This document shows, one piece after another, positions 49,500 to 62,408 of a stretch of 64,000 nt of DNA. The position numbers and the translations under genes are program-made. Position 1 is the first letter of the stretch; each line of letters opens with the position of its first letter. Source of the DNA: Artemia franciscana (taxonomy: Eukaryota; Arthropoda; Branchiopoda; Anostraca; Artemiidae); the NCBI RefSeq assembly GCF_032884065.1, contig NC_088875.1:41739402-41803401 (forward strand), written 5' to 3'. A model generated the notes under the pieces. The model made no database searches. It was given only the letters and a program-made list of their open reading frames with translations, and was not told the origin of the DNA.

Positions 49500-50460
49500 A
49501 AACTTTAGTAACGGACTTCACAAGTAACGCCACTCGCCAAATAACTAGCAAATGGAGTATACTGGTGGATATCTCAAGTGCATATCTACCTTAAGACTTA
49601 TAAATTCTTTTTCGCAGCCACTTACTATGGTTCCTTTACACATTGCAGAAATGCATGTGGAAATCCGTCCGTTTTTTTTTTCGAACAATGGCCCAGAAAA
49701 CACTTACGTTTAAGGCAAAATTTTCAAATAAAAGCATCGGCGTGGATGAAAACAAGTTCTAAAAGAAGGATATTGGCTAATTTGAATCTCGCTTTAGTCC
49801 TTATACTGTGAAGGAGGCCAAGAAGACAAAAAGAGAAAGAAATTTGTCTGAAATAATACAAAGATTTCGATGTCCCAGTCATGATTTTATTCATTTAAAA
49901 ACCTTGTCAAGAATCCGTCTGAATTGACAAAACCGTTGCGGAAGGCTAGAGAGTTTTTCAAGCACGAGAACGGGCAGAATCTTCCCACGGACTGCTAAAT
50001 CCGGACGGATTTCCACAATGTGTAAATTAACCATTAGTTTTAAATTTTAGTGCACTAAAGTTAGGTTTAAACCAACCGCGATTAAATCAATACAGATCAA
50101 TATAATTTGAAGTAAATCCTGAAGTAATATGTAACATTCGAACTTGTACAACTGAAATATTTAATACCTTTAGTATTAGAACCAAGGTTCAAAAATTAGC
50201 TTAAAGGTCCCCATGTATCCTCTTTAATTGAAACCGATAAGGACAAAGCAGCTTTAGTAACGCCACCCCAAAAGTAACTAGCAAGGAGGAAACTGGCGGA
50301 TATCTCGGGCATTCAAAATCAAATAATATTTTCCCATTTTTATGGATATTTACTTACTTTCCAAAGACATCTGTGGTTACCATGTGCACAATCCCTGAAC
50401 ATTTAATGGGAAAAAATCCGTTTTTTATGCTCACAATGCGAAGGCAGCATAAGAAGCTAT
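49500..50460 (+). repeat. Diverged direct duplication
   Basis: 'agtaacgccactcgccaaataactagcaa' with 'actggtggatatctc' (49510-49575) recurs as 'agtaacgccaccccaaaagtaactagcaa' with 'actggcggatatctc' (50257-50305). Both are followed about 100 bp later by 'aatccgt.cgtttttt'. The 77-codon ORF in the first copy (49578-49811) is not kept in the second. Confidence 0.5.
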
Positions 50461-51460
50461 TCAGTTACACATTGTGGAATTTAAAAACAATTTAAACCAA
50501 AGTTTTGACAGAAGACGCCACATTTTGGGATACAAAAACAATTACACGACGTCGCAATGCGAATTTAATCCGATAAGTCTGTCGGAACACAATATCTATT
50601 TTTTTTTTTAGAAAACGTCTCGAAAAAAAGACTCTTTTGAATAAAAAAAGAAGCTTTATTTATTTTAAACACACTTTAGTTAGCAGGCGAAATAATTTTT
50701 TCCATTCTACCTGCTACGATATCCATCAAATATTCATCCGACAAGCTATCTTTTACCGTACGACATGATATCTGGCTCGAGAAGTGAAATTTAACTTAAA
50801 TCCTAACTGAATAGGCAAAGTTAATTCATTAAATAGCTGAATGATAAAAGTAACCACAATTTTTGACACTTTATGCTGAAGATATATATTCAATGAAAAT
50901 CAAAAGCTAAAATTTTGCCACCCGAAAAGCGACACATTACTATATTAAAAAAACAAAACACAAAGTGACTTACAACCCTGTCAGACACCGCTGAAACAGA
51001 GCAACCTCTCCTAGGAATGTTTTCAGGCTTCGGGATTTCAGTCTTGACTTGAGGTTTTGGAAAATATAAATATTAAATATTACCCTCAAAGAGTTCCCAA
51101 GTATATGCCCAACTTAAAATCTATTTTTTTTAGACGAACGGATTTTTTGTAAGTTCATCTTTGCGATATTGGTACTCTCAGCGACAGCCTTGGACTGATA
51201 TGATACATGAGACAAGTACTTATTCTTCAGACGACAGAAGTTAAAAAACGTCCATCTGCGGGGAAAATTCTTAGAATTTGTTAAAAAATTTCAAGACAAA
51301 CAAAAATTACAAAGGCCTGTCGGGTTAAGGGCCCAAAAAATGGACGTAAATGTGCTATTCAACAAAAAACATATAAAATTGCATTACGAGCAAAACCTTT
51401 CTCCAAGGGCCAATTGAAAAAAACCAACGTCGGACTATTATTAGTCCGACGTACTAACGC

Positions 51461-51595
51461 CTACTATTCAACTGCTTTATAATAACCAGTCACCTGCTGT
51501 ATAATAACCAAAGCCTACTCTTCACCTGCTTTATAATAACCAACACCTACTAGCTTTATAATAATCAACGCCTATTTTTCACCTGCTTTATAATA
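51461..51595 (+). repeat. ~40-bp minisatellite
   Basis: Four to five units of 'gcctactattcacctgcttt' plus 'ataataacc', imperfect. Confidence 0.75.
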
Positions 51596-51599
51596 CTAA

Positions 51600-54500
51600 A
51601 TTTTTGAAGACGAAAAGAATACAAAACAATAGACAACTTACATTTAGATTTAAGATAATTTTAAAATCTTAGTTTGAAATAAATTTTATTTTTGCTTTTG
51701 GAATAAAACTTAAATTTTCAATAACAAATTTGGCAATTTTCCATGATGACTAAATACTTAATCTCGATTTTTATGGTTGATGCCCTTAAACCTAGAGATT
51801 CCAATTTAGGTTTCATTTGGGCTGGATTTTCTCTGCAAAACATGGGGCTCACTTTGCATCTAGTTATTTAACCTTGAATTTGCAGTTCGGCAAACAACGC
51901 AGGCCAGATTGAAATCATCTTTCACGCCAGCATATAGAGGGGTGCATTTTTTTTTTTGGCTAATCAAAAATTTCCAAAAAAAGTTAAAAACGACCAGCTT
52001 GTCGCATAAATTTTGTTCTACGCGTTAATGTATTTTTTAAAGTGTTAAAACTTCGGTCATATAAAAAGTCCACCTTTAAATTTCGCACGGAACTATCGTA
52101 TGTAGTTTGACTCAAAACCGTGATTCCTTTTTGGTAGCTTAAAGACAAAAAAAAAAGAAAGCTAAACGTAATAAAACATCGCTTTCTTTGATATTCAAAG
52201 AAATTAGTTGATCTCCAGTATTTCCAGAAATTAATGTGCTGATGCCTGGAAATTTCATTAACATGACTCCAATTCTTTTTTTAAAATATCAACAACCATA
52301 AATTCCTCTTAACGATGAAATGCAGTCTATAAATAATTCTTCAAAAAAGAGAAAGAAAGCCAAATATATTTTTCAACCTTTTTGGCCCGGAGAAGGATAG
52401 ATAGATAGATACCCCCCCCCCTCCACTTCAAACTAAGTCCTGTTCTTACTTCTTAATTCCTTTTTTATTTAAATTTCTATAAGCTCTGGGTTTACTGTGC
52501 TTTCTGCCGACTAGAAAGCACAGCAAGATAAGGAGAAAATAAACATACATATTATAATGCAGATTTTTCAATATATAATATGTTTTTATTATTTAATGCA
52601 CATCTCAAAAACAAATTTGATTCAAAATTAAAATATAATCAGAAGCTAAAGACATTACCGCTTTTATACCAGCCTTTGTCATTTTATCAAAGTAATTTCT
52701 AACTAAAATAACAAAGGCAATAAACTCGCCCAAACAGAAGAAAGGGGATAAAACTATAGAATGAAAGTGCACTTGATTCCTTTAAAAATGGTTTCTCTTT
52801 AGACCAGTTTGCATCACCTCATTGCCATGTTGCAGTCGGAAAATTATTAATTTCACCTTGGTCAGTGATTGGAACACCGTCTCGCTTGAACGACACCTTT
52901 ATTCGCATTCGAAGTTGAACCTGCAGAAAGAGTGTAGTTCAATCAATGAAAGAAATGAGCCATTCAGAGGCCAATATCATTAAGTCGTTAAAAACCAAAC
53001 AGTGGGGAGAATTCGAAGATTCCTTCAAAAAATTCCTCCAAGTGTTCCAAAGCAAACATAAATTGGCATTCTTTTTGTGCAAATAAATTAGCTGTTTAGA
53101 GGCTAATCTGACCAAACTCATAAAAGACTAATACATTTTTGTTGTCAATTTGTAAGGTTAAATATGCAAAAATTAAACCAATGTATTGAAAGAAGGGTTC
53201 AAAAGAAATAGTAACTTTACATGATGGAATAGAGAAGCTTAAAGCAGATTGACGTGGAAGATGAGAGTGCGATATCTGGTCAAGTGGCCTGATGCTTAAA
53301 CAAGTTGTAACTATGAAAAAGCTATGAGTTGTAAGCTACGAAAAAACAAACAGAGAAGAAAATTAAAAAAAAAGTTTCTCTTAATAATTTACATTAACGC
53401 ACTAACTATGGTCCATAAGACCCAATAGTGGGGGAAAATTCAATAGAAAATTTGATTCCAATCTCTAATTGCATCATGGAAAAAAAAGAACCCAAAGATG
53501 ATTTGGTGTTTGCTTAAGTTTAACGAATGTTTTAAAACACAATCAGTGCTGTCAAACTGCCATCTAATAGAAATTAGATTAGAATTAGAAAGAAATTAGA
53601 AATTAGATAGAAATTAGAAAGCTGAAAAGCTAAGGATAAAAAAATATATAAAGATTCACAAACTAAATGAATGAACTGAAGAAATGGTTGAAATGAACTT
53701 CATGGAAGGGAGTAAAGATTGAAATTGGGATAGATTGTATAGCCCTTCCTAAAAGCGGTCTTTTCAGTGGCTCTTTGGCGTTCTTTTTTAGTACTCTCTA
53801 AATATGTACGCTAACATCGTTCCAAAAATTTCCTAAGACGAATAAATATGTTAAGATATACACTAAGCTTTTTTTTTTCCATTAATACCTTTTGTTTTTC
53901 ATCACGAAAGTTTGATTATTTTGAATATTTGAATACTTGATTAATTATGAATATTTGAACTTTTTTTCAGGTTTTCTACTTAAGAATTAATAGATCAGAT
54001 TCTATTTTCAATTCTTAGGTTGCATGAGGTAATCTGAGCGTTGATTCTGATTGCATTCACCACGACTATTGTCAAAATTTCTTTCAATTTGAAATGAAAG
54101 TTTAAAATGGTTCTTGAACTATGCTTTTGATTTATCAACAATCTCTAGATAATATAGTCGATAAAATCGTTGTGGGAGACTGTTCAAAAAATTACTTACA
54201 AATGAGAATAAAATTAGAGAATAAATAACAAATAAATAACAAAATAAGATAATAAATAACGAAATAAGAGAATAAATTTTTGTCAATTGCATCGCTCAGC
54301 TCTCTTTATATCTGACTCTTAAAGCTTTTGTGTTTCCTTGTAGGTAAGGTCAAGCAATACTCCCGACAAACCTAATAAGAGTGTCAACAATCCCAGTTAA
54401 TAAACCCGAGCACTGCAGATTTTGATTGGCTCCACCAAAATAGGCAGCTCCATATTTCTCAGCGCTTGCGGCAGCGCTTCCTATTAAGCTTTTTATTTGC

Positions 54501-55260
54501 GCTTTGCTGCTATTTTTACACTGCTATATAAAATTCTCTTACGACGGTAAAATATGTACGCTAAACCATTGTAGAAACTTCTTGAAACGATAAAATACGC
54601 TAACCTACAACGGTAAGAGAAATCTTCTCGAACACCTGCAAATACCATTATTATTGTTAAAAGTACCCCATCGAAGATAAATAATGGTTATTGGCTAGGT
54701 ATTAGGAGATGCTATTTTGTACAATTTTATTCTAAAAAATCTTTGATTAAAATAAATAGTGGCTAAAATCTAATACTTTAAAATACTTTTTGAATTTGAT
54801 AATAGCCACTGTCTTTAACTTTTGTAATTCAAATTCGTAAACCCCCCCCCCCCCAAAAAAAAAAAAAAAATCTCATCATCTTTGGTATCTCGTTGAAGTT
54901 ATTTCACAGGTTTAGTCTTTAAGATTTTTGACACTTCAAAGAGCTCAGTGGATCAAAGTAATTCCCCTTTTCAAAAATGTTGCTCATTCAATTGATTCGA
55001 ACTATGTCACCGGCACGGAATTTTATACAAAATCTAATTCTTAAATTAGTTATGCGTGCGATTACCACATCATAAGAAAAACAAGTAGTTATGAGTAAGG
55101 CGAATTTCTTTAAGACAGTGAGTAAAATAAAAATAATGTAGTGAAATAAAAAGACTTCAGTAAGTCAAAGAAACCAATAAAGGAATCTATGTCACTCAAA
55201 AAATCTTTGATAAAATAAAAACTGGCTAAAACCTAAAAATAAAAGCCAAATTAGCAGAGT
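51600..55260. other. Non-coding AT-rich stretch
   Basis: No convincing gene on either strand. Short simple repeats at 52395-52430 (gata then poly-C), 53565-53625 (gaaattaga variants), 54205-54275 (aataaataac variants) and 54841-54871 (poly-C/poly-A). Confidence 0.4.
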
Positions 55261-55261
55261 C

Positions 55262-55586
55262 ACTTAAGTAAGTAAAAAGTAAGTAAGACGGCACTAGACC
55301 CTTAAGGTCCAAACCGGCGATGCTGATCTCTGTTTCATGGCCGTTCAGCCAGGAAATGCAATGGGGGGGGGCTGGGGTCCAACCATCCTGTGCTTTCACA
55401 CACCCTTCCTGCTTACCTTCCCCAGATTTCTCCAGGTACCCATTTAGAGCTGGGTCGACTGGCTGAGCTTACAGAGTCACGCCACTGACCCTCGTCCCAA
55501 ACTAAATAACTGGTCATAACTGGGATTGAGCCCGTGCCCTTTGGACACATAATTCCCACGCCAGCGCGCCAACCACTCAGCCAGAA
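55262..55586 (-). mobile_element. tRNA-derived SINE, copy 2
   Basis: Minus-strand head ggctgagtggttggcgcgct is a clear tRNA A-box/D-arm region, with ggctcaatccc as B box. The same body as copy 1. The tail is a short cttacttac repeat (plus strand gtaagtaaaaagtaagtaag, 55267-55289). Two copies with different heads but one body confirm a SINE family. Confidence 0.85.
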
Positions 55587-55599
55587 CGGTTGAGCAGAC

Positions 55600-56390
55600 G
55601 GTTTAGCAGAGTCTCTTTAAGAAGTTCAGCTAAGACTTCAGCTATATCCCACACTATTAATGAAAACACTAGCTACTGCAACCGAAAACACCACTATTAG
55701 AAACTTTTGATAATAATTATTGAAAAGACTATTGAGAAAAAAGAGAAACCTATTGTTTGAAAATTCTAGGTTTGTCATTCGTTGTTTTAGTCATTTTACG
55801 ACTAAAACGAAAATTATCTAAGAGAAGAGTAATTTCGTCATACACCCTCTCTACCCAGCTTGGGTAGAAGACTATTCCTGAATCTGGTTATACCCCAATT
55901 CTTGTTGAAGAAAACAATGTACGCTGGTATTGAAGACAGTGGTATTGGAAACATCTGTTTAAAGAAATTTATTGTTGTAATTATTGTAACTATGTATTAT
56001 TGTATACAGGAATGTTACTGGAAAAAAGCCGCAACTTACCTGTTACTGAAAACACTATTGTTCTCCCATTTTATAAATAAAGCCAAAAACATTTAAAGAA
56101 ACATTAAAGAGAAGAATTCAGAATTAAAAAAGAAGAATTCAGAGAAGAAGAAGAAGAACTAACAAACACATTAAGAGACTTTTTTAACCTTTGATTGATT
56201 AGTAATTTTAATGTCCTGCTGCACAGATTCCAAAGGTTGAATGGTCGTACTTGTTGGAGGGAACATTTGAAGCTGGATACTCTGGAAAAGAAAAATTTCA
56301 CAACTAGATCCTCAGTAAAAAAAAAAAAAAAATACTAAGGACAATTTTACAACTTGGCAAACAAAAACTTCTTGAACGCAATACACTTAG
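55600..56390. other. Stretch with one weak ORF
   Basis: A 78-codon frame (55860-56096) has no recognisable domain and is probably accidental. The rest is AT-rich with aagaagaagaattcag simple repeats near 56110-56160. Confidence 0.35.
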
Positions 56391-56399
56391 TCAATCTTA

Positions 56400-57380
56400 A
56401 GAAGTTTCAATGTAACACCTTTAGTCGTTCTTAAGGTCGTGACGACCTTAGTCATAAAATTCATAACCTAGAGTTAAAAAATGTTTTTGATTCGGTTCAT
56501 TACCCCCCCCCCCCCCTCAGTATTCGTTGAGAATTTCATCTTAATATCCTTAGATGTTCCTGAGATATTGCAAATATACCCTTTTGCAACATGGATAAAC
56601 ATAATGTCTCTTGATTGAGTTCAACATCCCCTCATGATTCCATAAAGGTTTCAATTTAACAGCCTTGGCTATTCCTGAGTAATTACAGAGGCGGTCTTTT
56701 GACAATCTGGTTTGACATAGTGTCTTTCGATTTTGTTGTTCTTCTTCTTTCCTTATGCTTTGGTCGAAGAACTTCACTAGTCTGTTACGACCTCTTCTTC
56801 CTGTTGGCGAACGGGCCTCCAAAAATGTTTTCGTCACGAGGTTTCAATTCCAGAATTTGTATGAGGGTATATCTTTCTTTGTCATCTTCTCCTCCCTTCT
56901 GTTTGGTTTGTGGGAAGTGCGAGTACTTGAGCTGCCTGTCCCCAGCAGTTTAAGACCTAGAAGCCGGCTGGTGTTCTACATCCCCCTAACATTTCTTGAA
57001 AGTTTCAACTTAATTATATAAGCTATTTCTGAAATGTTGCAGATACTCCCTTTTTTCATCCTGGATCAATACAGTATTTTTAATTTAGTTCAACAGTTCC
57101 TGAACGTTTCAACTTAATACCCACACCCGATCCTGAGATATTTCAAATATGCCCTCTTGACAAACTAGACACACATAGTGTCTTTTCATTTAGTTGAACA
57201 TATCTTCAATACTTTCTGAAAGTTTCAACTGAATACCTTTATCCATGCCTGGTATATTGTAGATACACCCCTTTGGCGCCCTAGATGCACATTGTGTCTT
57301 TTTATTTAGTTTAGTATCCACTGAAAGTTTCAACATAATACCCTTAGCCGTTTTTGGAATATTGCACAAACTCCCCTTCT
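56400..57380 (+). repeat. ~110-bp degenerate tandem family, main cluster
   Basis: The phrase 'gaaagtttcaacttaatacc' (variants) occurs near 56529, 56645, 56998, 57106, 57222 and 57322. Each is followed by 'cctgagatattgcagatac', 'cccttttgacaacctggatg' and 'cacatagtgtctttt'. A 56740-56950 segment breaks the array and contains an unrelated short ORF. Confidence 0.75.
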
Positions 57381-57674
57381 TATCATAAAAGTATCAAACA
57401 ATTGCCAATTCACATTATTTACGGCCCTTGACCTCAGAAATATGGGGGACATGACATGCCTAGGCGCATTTTTATTGGACCTTTAGACTAAATGAATAAA
57501 CTGGCTGTTTCAAAATGTCTTTGGAAATTATGGGGGGAAGGCAGCATAAAACGGAGAGGGGTCAGTCCCCGCTGGTTGAACTCCAATCACTTTTAAATTT
57601 TGTAAAAACAAGAAACAGAAGCGGGTTAATAAAAAAAAAACAACAACAATTAAGCATGTCTGTTAGTTTTTGAA

Positions 57675-58378
57675 TAAAAATCAACTTGGCTAACTGTAAT
57701 GAAAAAATTGAGAGCCATGGCTAATTGGAGAAGCCAAGACAGATAGTTTGAGTGAGAGGCAAGCCTGGCATAACCCATTTTCGAAACTGTATAAAAATGA
57801 TGTAATTTCACTTGTTGATAGACAGTCTATTGGGCAACTGAGATTGTTCATATTATATGAGCTTTGCCTACTGGGCGAGCCCACTGGAATTGCAATGGGG
57901 ATGGCTCTCAATTGTGTCATCACAGTCCATCAAATTGATTTTTGAATTAAATCAACTTGGTGGACTGTGACGAAAAAGTTGAGAGCCATGGCTGAAAATT
58001 GGAGTAAAAGCCTAGACAGGCAAAGCTGGGATAAACCTTTTTTAGAATTGTACAAAAATGATGTAATTTCATTTGTTGATAATTGTATGCAAAATTGGTC
58101 TATCATCAATCCATCCTAGGGTACAACAAAGGTAGATAGGCATTTTTGGGTTGACTCATGACGGACAATGTCCACTGGTCTTGTATGCAAAATGGGGGAC
58201 TGTATTCACCAGCCTAAGTCTCCCCGTTCACATACAAGTTTAAAGGACTTTTCAGTCACATGTCAATCCAAAAAATCGGTAGCCCACCAGCTTTGCCTCT
58301 TACTCAGATTATCTGTCTAGGTTTTCCTCCAATTAGCCATGGCTCTCGAATTTGTCATCAGGGTTCACCAAGTTCAGT
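57675..58378. mobile_element. Foldback/MITE-like cluster with inverted and direct repeats
   Basis: 'atcaacttgg..aactgt.a.gaaaaa.ttgagagccatggct' occurs near 57679 and 57950. Its complement 'ggctctcaattgtgtcatcac' is at 57901 and 'ccatggctctcgaatttgtc' at 58337. The two inner copies form a hairpin around 57945. 'aaaatgatgtaatttca.ttgttgata' is repeated at 57796 and 58057. This looks like two related foldback elements side by side. Confidence 0.5.
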
Positions 58379-58699
58379 TCTTGATAGATGGCCTATCATT
58401 AATTCATCCTAGGACAGAACTAAGGTAGATGGACATGGAGTAAGGGTAATTCAAATGCATTAAATGGAAGACATGACATGAAAAATGCAATGTTTTGAAT
58501 TTGCGTAGTTAGGACTTAATTATGGGATTATTTGACCACCAGAACCTGACAGTCCAATTTTTATCAATATCATTTTACCTTGGGGAGGGGGGACTGTTTC
58601 CCTTCTGTTCCTAAGCTTCACCAAATTTTACTTGTTTTGAGTCAAAATTTCTGGGTACCGAGTTTTTGCTACAACCAGTATGGGTCGCAATTTAGTTAC

Positions 58700-59112
58700 A
58701 GATCCTTGAAACGAATTGTCTCTGCAGATACGCTCCAATTTATTGGAAGGATTATACAAAATACAATGTCCTTATCTAGTAGGCTGTATGAAAAGTGTGG
58801 TTCAATCCCACTTTCTAGGCCTATAATGAGAGAAAGGCTGAGATGGCTAGGGCACGTTCTGCGGACGAAGGATGACAGATTGCACAAGATTGTCCTTTTC
58901 GGCCAACCATCTAGGGTAAAACGGAAAGCAGGTCGTCTGCAGTTGGGGATGGTAGGATGTCATAAAGAAATATTTAAAGGAAATGGGAATTTCCCGGTAG
59001 AGTGTAAAGAGGGAGGCTTTGAACAGCTTGGGATAGAGAATGAGCATGCGTAGTTGTGTTGGCCTCAGGCGGCTTGGTGCTGCGGTGAGATGTTAATAGT
59101 AGTAGTAGTATT
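58700..59112 (+). pseudogene. LINE ORF2 C-terminus and 3' tail
   Basis: Reads SADTLQFIGRIIQNTMSLSS, then IPLSRPIMRERLRWLGHVLR, DDRLHKIVLFGQPSRVKRKA and GRLQLGM, stop at 59053. 'RLRWLGHV.R....RLPK.VLFGQ....R..GR' is the usual end of arthropod LINE ORF2 proteins. After 'ggcggcttggtgctgcggtg' a tail of tagtagtagta (59096-59109) marks the LINE 3' end. 5'-truncated; the reverse transcriptase core is absent. Confidence 0.8.
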
Positions 59113-59547
59113 GTGCCCTGCACACAATACAAGTAGTATTGTGTGGATACACATATGGATGACTTCTGCTATGAGCTTTAGTGTATTCAAGTAATCAAGT
59201 TTATATCTCAGTGTTATATTCTTGTAAAAAAAAAAACAAAAAAAAACAACAACTTGAGACACTTGAACAATTTGAACTTACCTTTGGTACTGCAGCTTGG
59301 AATAACATATCTGTAATGTTTCCACCACCAGTATTTGTAATTTTCATAGTTATGGAAAGGTTGTCTGGAGATGAAATATCTTTACTAAAGCTGAAAGCCA
59401 GCTGAACTCCATTTTTATCGTAAGCAGTTATAGATGGAATGTCTAGAAGAAAAAAAAAGTCAACTGACTTTGGTGGAATGTTTAATTCTTAACTCTGCAT
59501 GTTTATGTGTTATTTTTGTTCATTTCATGCCCAATATTTTTATAATA

Positions 59548-60129
59548 CAAGTGAGATACAATAATGGTGTATTTATGTATGTTCTCGAAAACGGCTCCAG
59601 ATTTTTTCGGGAAAATTGGTATCTTGGGATATTCTCGCATAAAAAAAACCCATCTAGATAGGTCAACAGTCTGAGAAAATTTGTTAAGAGCTTTAATTTT
59701 AGTTTTCACAAATGACGCCATATATTTTGTTAGTACATCATATAAGCATTTTATTATCTGATGTCATGCATAGCATAAATGAGATTGTTGAGTTTCTAAC
59801 CCATCAATTACTTATGACATCTTTATAAGTGAGAATAAATTGTGTATTTTTTCTCAAAACCGGCTCCATATTTTTTCAGAAAAATTGGTATCTTGGGATG
59901 CTCTTGCATAAAAACGATCTATACATGTTAGAAGTCTGAGAAAATTGGTTAAGAGCCCTAATTTTGGTTTTTGTAAGTGACGTCATGTACTATGTTGGTA
60001 CATCATGTAAGACTTTCTTATGGCATAATATAAACATTCGTTATATGATGTCATGCATAGCATAGATAAGATTGTTTAGTTTCCAACACATCAATTCTTT
60101 ACATAAGGGAAAATTGGTATCTTGGGATA
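59548..60129 (+). repeat. ~280-bp tandem repeat, two units plus a third cut by a Helitron
   Basis: Units begin near 59548 and 59829 and share 'ggctcca.attttttc', 'aaaattggtatcttgggat', 'agtctgagaaaatt', 'gatgtcatgcatagcata'. A third unit starts 'gggaaaattggtatcttggg' at 60107 and is broken at 60129, where the next Helitron begins. Confidence 0.85.
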
Positions 60130-60244
60130 TCTATATATATAAAAAAAAGTTGTTTGTCGACTGACGTCATGTTTGTCCACTGACATCATCATAAGGATTG
60201 AACATTATGACGTCATATATGTATTTTGTATGTTTGTAGGCTAT

Positions 60245-60649
60245 ATGACGTCAAAGGATTTGTATATGACGTCAAAGGCTTTAGCCGAGGAATCACAAGA
60301 GCAACGTGAAAACAGGCTTGCGACTGAAAGAGAAATTACCGAAAGAAAGCGTGCCGAGGAATCACAAAAGCAACGTGAAAACGGGCTTGCGGCTCAAAGA
60401 CAAATTACCGAAAAAAATCATGCCGAGGAATCACAAGAACAACATGAAAACAGGCTTGCGGCTCAAAGAGATAATGCCAAAAGAAAGCATGCCGAGGAAT
60501 CACAAGAACAACGTGAAAACAGGTTTGAGGCTCAAAGAGATAAAGTCAAAAGAAAGCGTGCCAAGGAATCACAAGAGCAACGTGAAAATATTCGCCTGGC
60601 ATTCAGGTGCAGCCCAGTCGATGATTATAGCTTGAGTAGATGTGTTTAA
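60245..60649 (+). CDS. Helitron N-terminal ORF with five 23-aa repeats
   Basis: ATG at 60245 (MTSKDLYMTSKALAEES). Five units of exactly 69 bp start at 60284, 60353, 60422, 60491 and 60560. The consensus is AEESQEQRENRLAAQR followed by a short variable basic part such as EITERKR. Highly charged, probably one long helix or coiled coil. This matches the charged N-terminal repeats I associate with Helitron RepHel proteins. The frame leaves the repeats at NIRLAFRCSP and stops at 60649 before the helicase piece, so here it is detached from Rep and helicase. Confidence 0.55.
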   Translation: MTSKDLYMTSKALAEESQEQRENRLATEREITERKRAEESQKQRENGLAAQRQITEKNHAEESQEQHENRLAAQRDNAKRKHAEESQEQRENRFEAQRDKVKRKRAKESQEQRENIRLAFRCSPVDDYSLSRCV

Positions 60650-60671
60650 ATCGGGACTATGTCTAAAATTT

Positions 60672-61022
60672 GAAGTGCCTTCGTATTACACGTGGAATGC
60701 TAAAAATAAATCATTTGAACTTCGAAAACAAGGTAAGTGAGTCGACGGCCAACCTACCATCTTCAAAGATACCACGATAGGAAGACTCTACATCATTCAC
60801 CCCAATCAACATGAATGCTTCTTTCTCCGTCTGCTTTTGGTGAATGTACTCGGTCCGACGTCCTTTGAGTATTTGAGAACTGTAAACGGTACTATACATG
60901 ACACTTACCGTAGTGCCTGCCAAGCTCTGAATTTATTGGAGAATGACCAACACTGGGATAACTGAATCAATGACGCGTGTGAAACGTCAACTCCAAGCCA
61001 AGTTCGTGCATTGTTTGGAATC
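60672..61022 (+). pseudogene. Helitron helicase N-terminal fragment with two stops
   Basis: EVPSYYTWNAKNKSFELRKQ, then stop TGA at 60738-60740, VDGQPTIFKDTTIGRLYIIH, NQHECFFLRLLLVNV, FEYLRTVNGTIHDTYRSACQ, ALNLLENDQHWDN, TGA at 60963-60965, then CETSTPSQVRALFGI. It aligns without gaps to the M2b copy (minus strand, within 18085-18440), where the two stops are Ser and Cys codons. A single uninterrupted block, so it came from an intact element and decayed by point mutation. Confidence 0.85.
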
Positions 61023-61221
61023 ATGCGAGTCAAAAATGAAAATGAAGAGCAAATACAAACGCGGTTAGAAGAACAGCGGCGGCGTGTCAAAAATGAAAAT
61101 GAAGAGCAGACACACGCAGTTAGAAGACATGCGAAACCAAGCAAGTGAGTGAGTCAAAAATAAAAATGAAGAGCAAATACATAGGCGGTTAGAAGAACAG
61201 CGGCGACGTGTCAAAGCTGAA

Positions 61222-61529
61222 ATGAAGAGCAGACACACGCGGTTAGAAGACATGCGACACCGAGCATGTGAAGAAGTCAAAAATGAAAATGAAAAGCAAA
61301 GACACACTCGGTTAGAAGACATGCGACACCAAGCATATGAGCGAGTCCATGAAAATAAACCTGGACAGCAACAATCAAAACGTGTCAAAATTGAAAATGA
61401 TAGCGATGATGATTGGGTTCAGGATTTTGACATGGATAAGGTCATCAATGCCTACCATACCTTTGTTAAAAAAAAAAAACAATGGTTCAGCGATATGTAT
61501 TTCATAATGACGAAAAACAAGCCGAGGTA

Positions 61530-61530
<1 letters not shown>
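61222..61530 (+). CDS. Helitron accessory ORF C-terminal form, 102 aa
   Basis: MKSRHTRLEDMRHRACEEV, a related repeat, NKPGQQQSKRVKIENDSDDD, then WVQDFDMDKVINAYHTFVKK and WFSDMYFIMTKNK. The C-terminal half matches the ends of 19213-19548 and 26598-26894, with changes that keep the frame. Upstream, 61024-61220 holds earlier units of the same 'VKNENEEQ..TRLEEQ' repeat with frameshifts and stops, so the present ATG may not be the original start. Confidence 0.45.
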
Positions 61531-62408
<878 letters not shown>

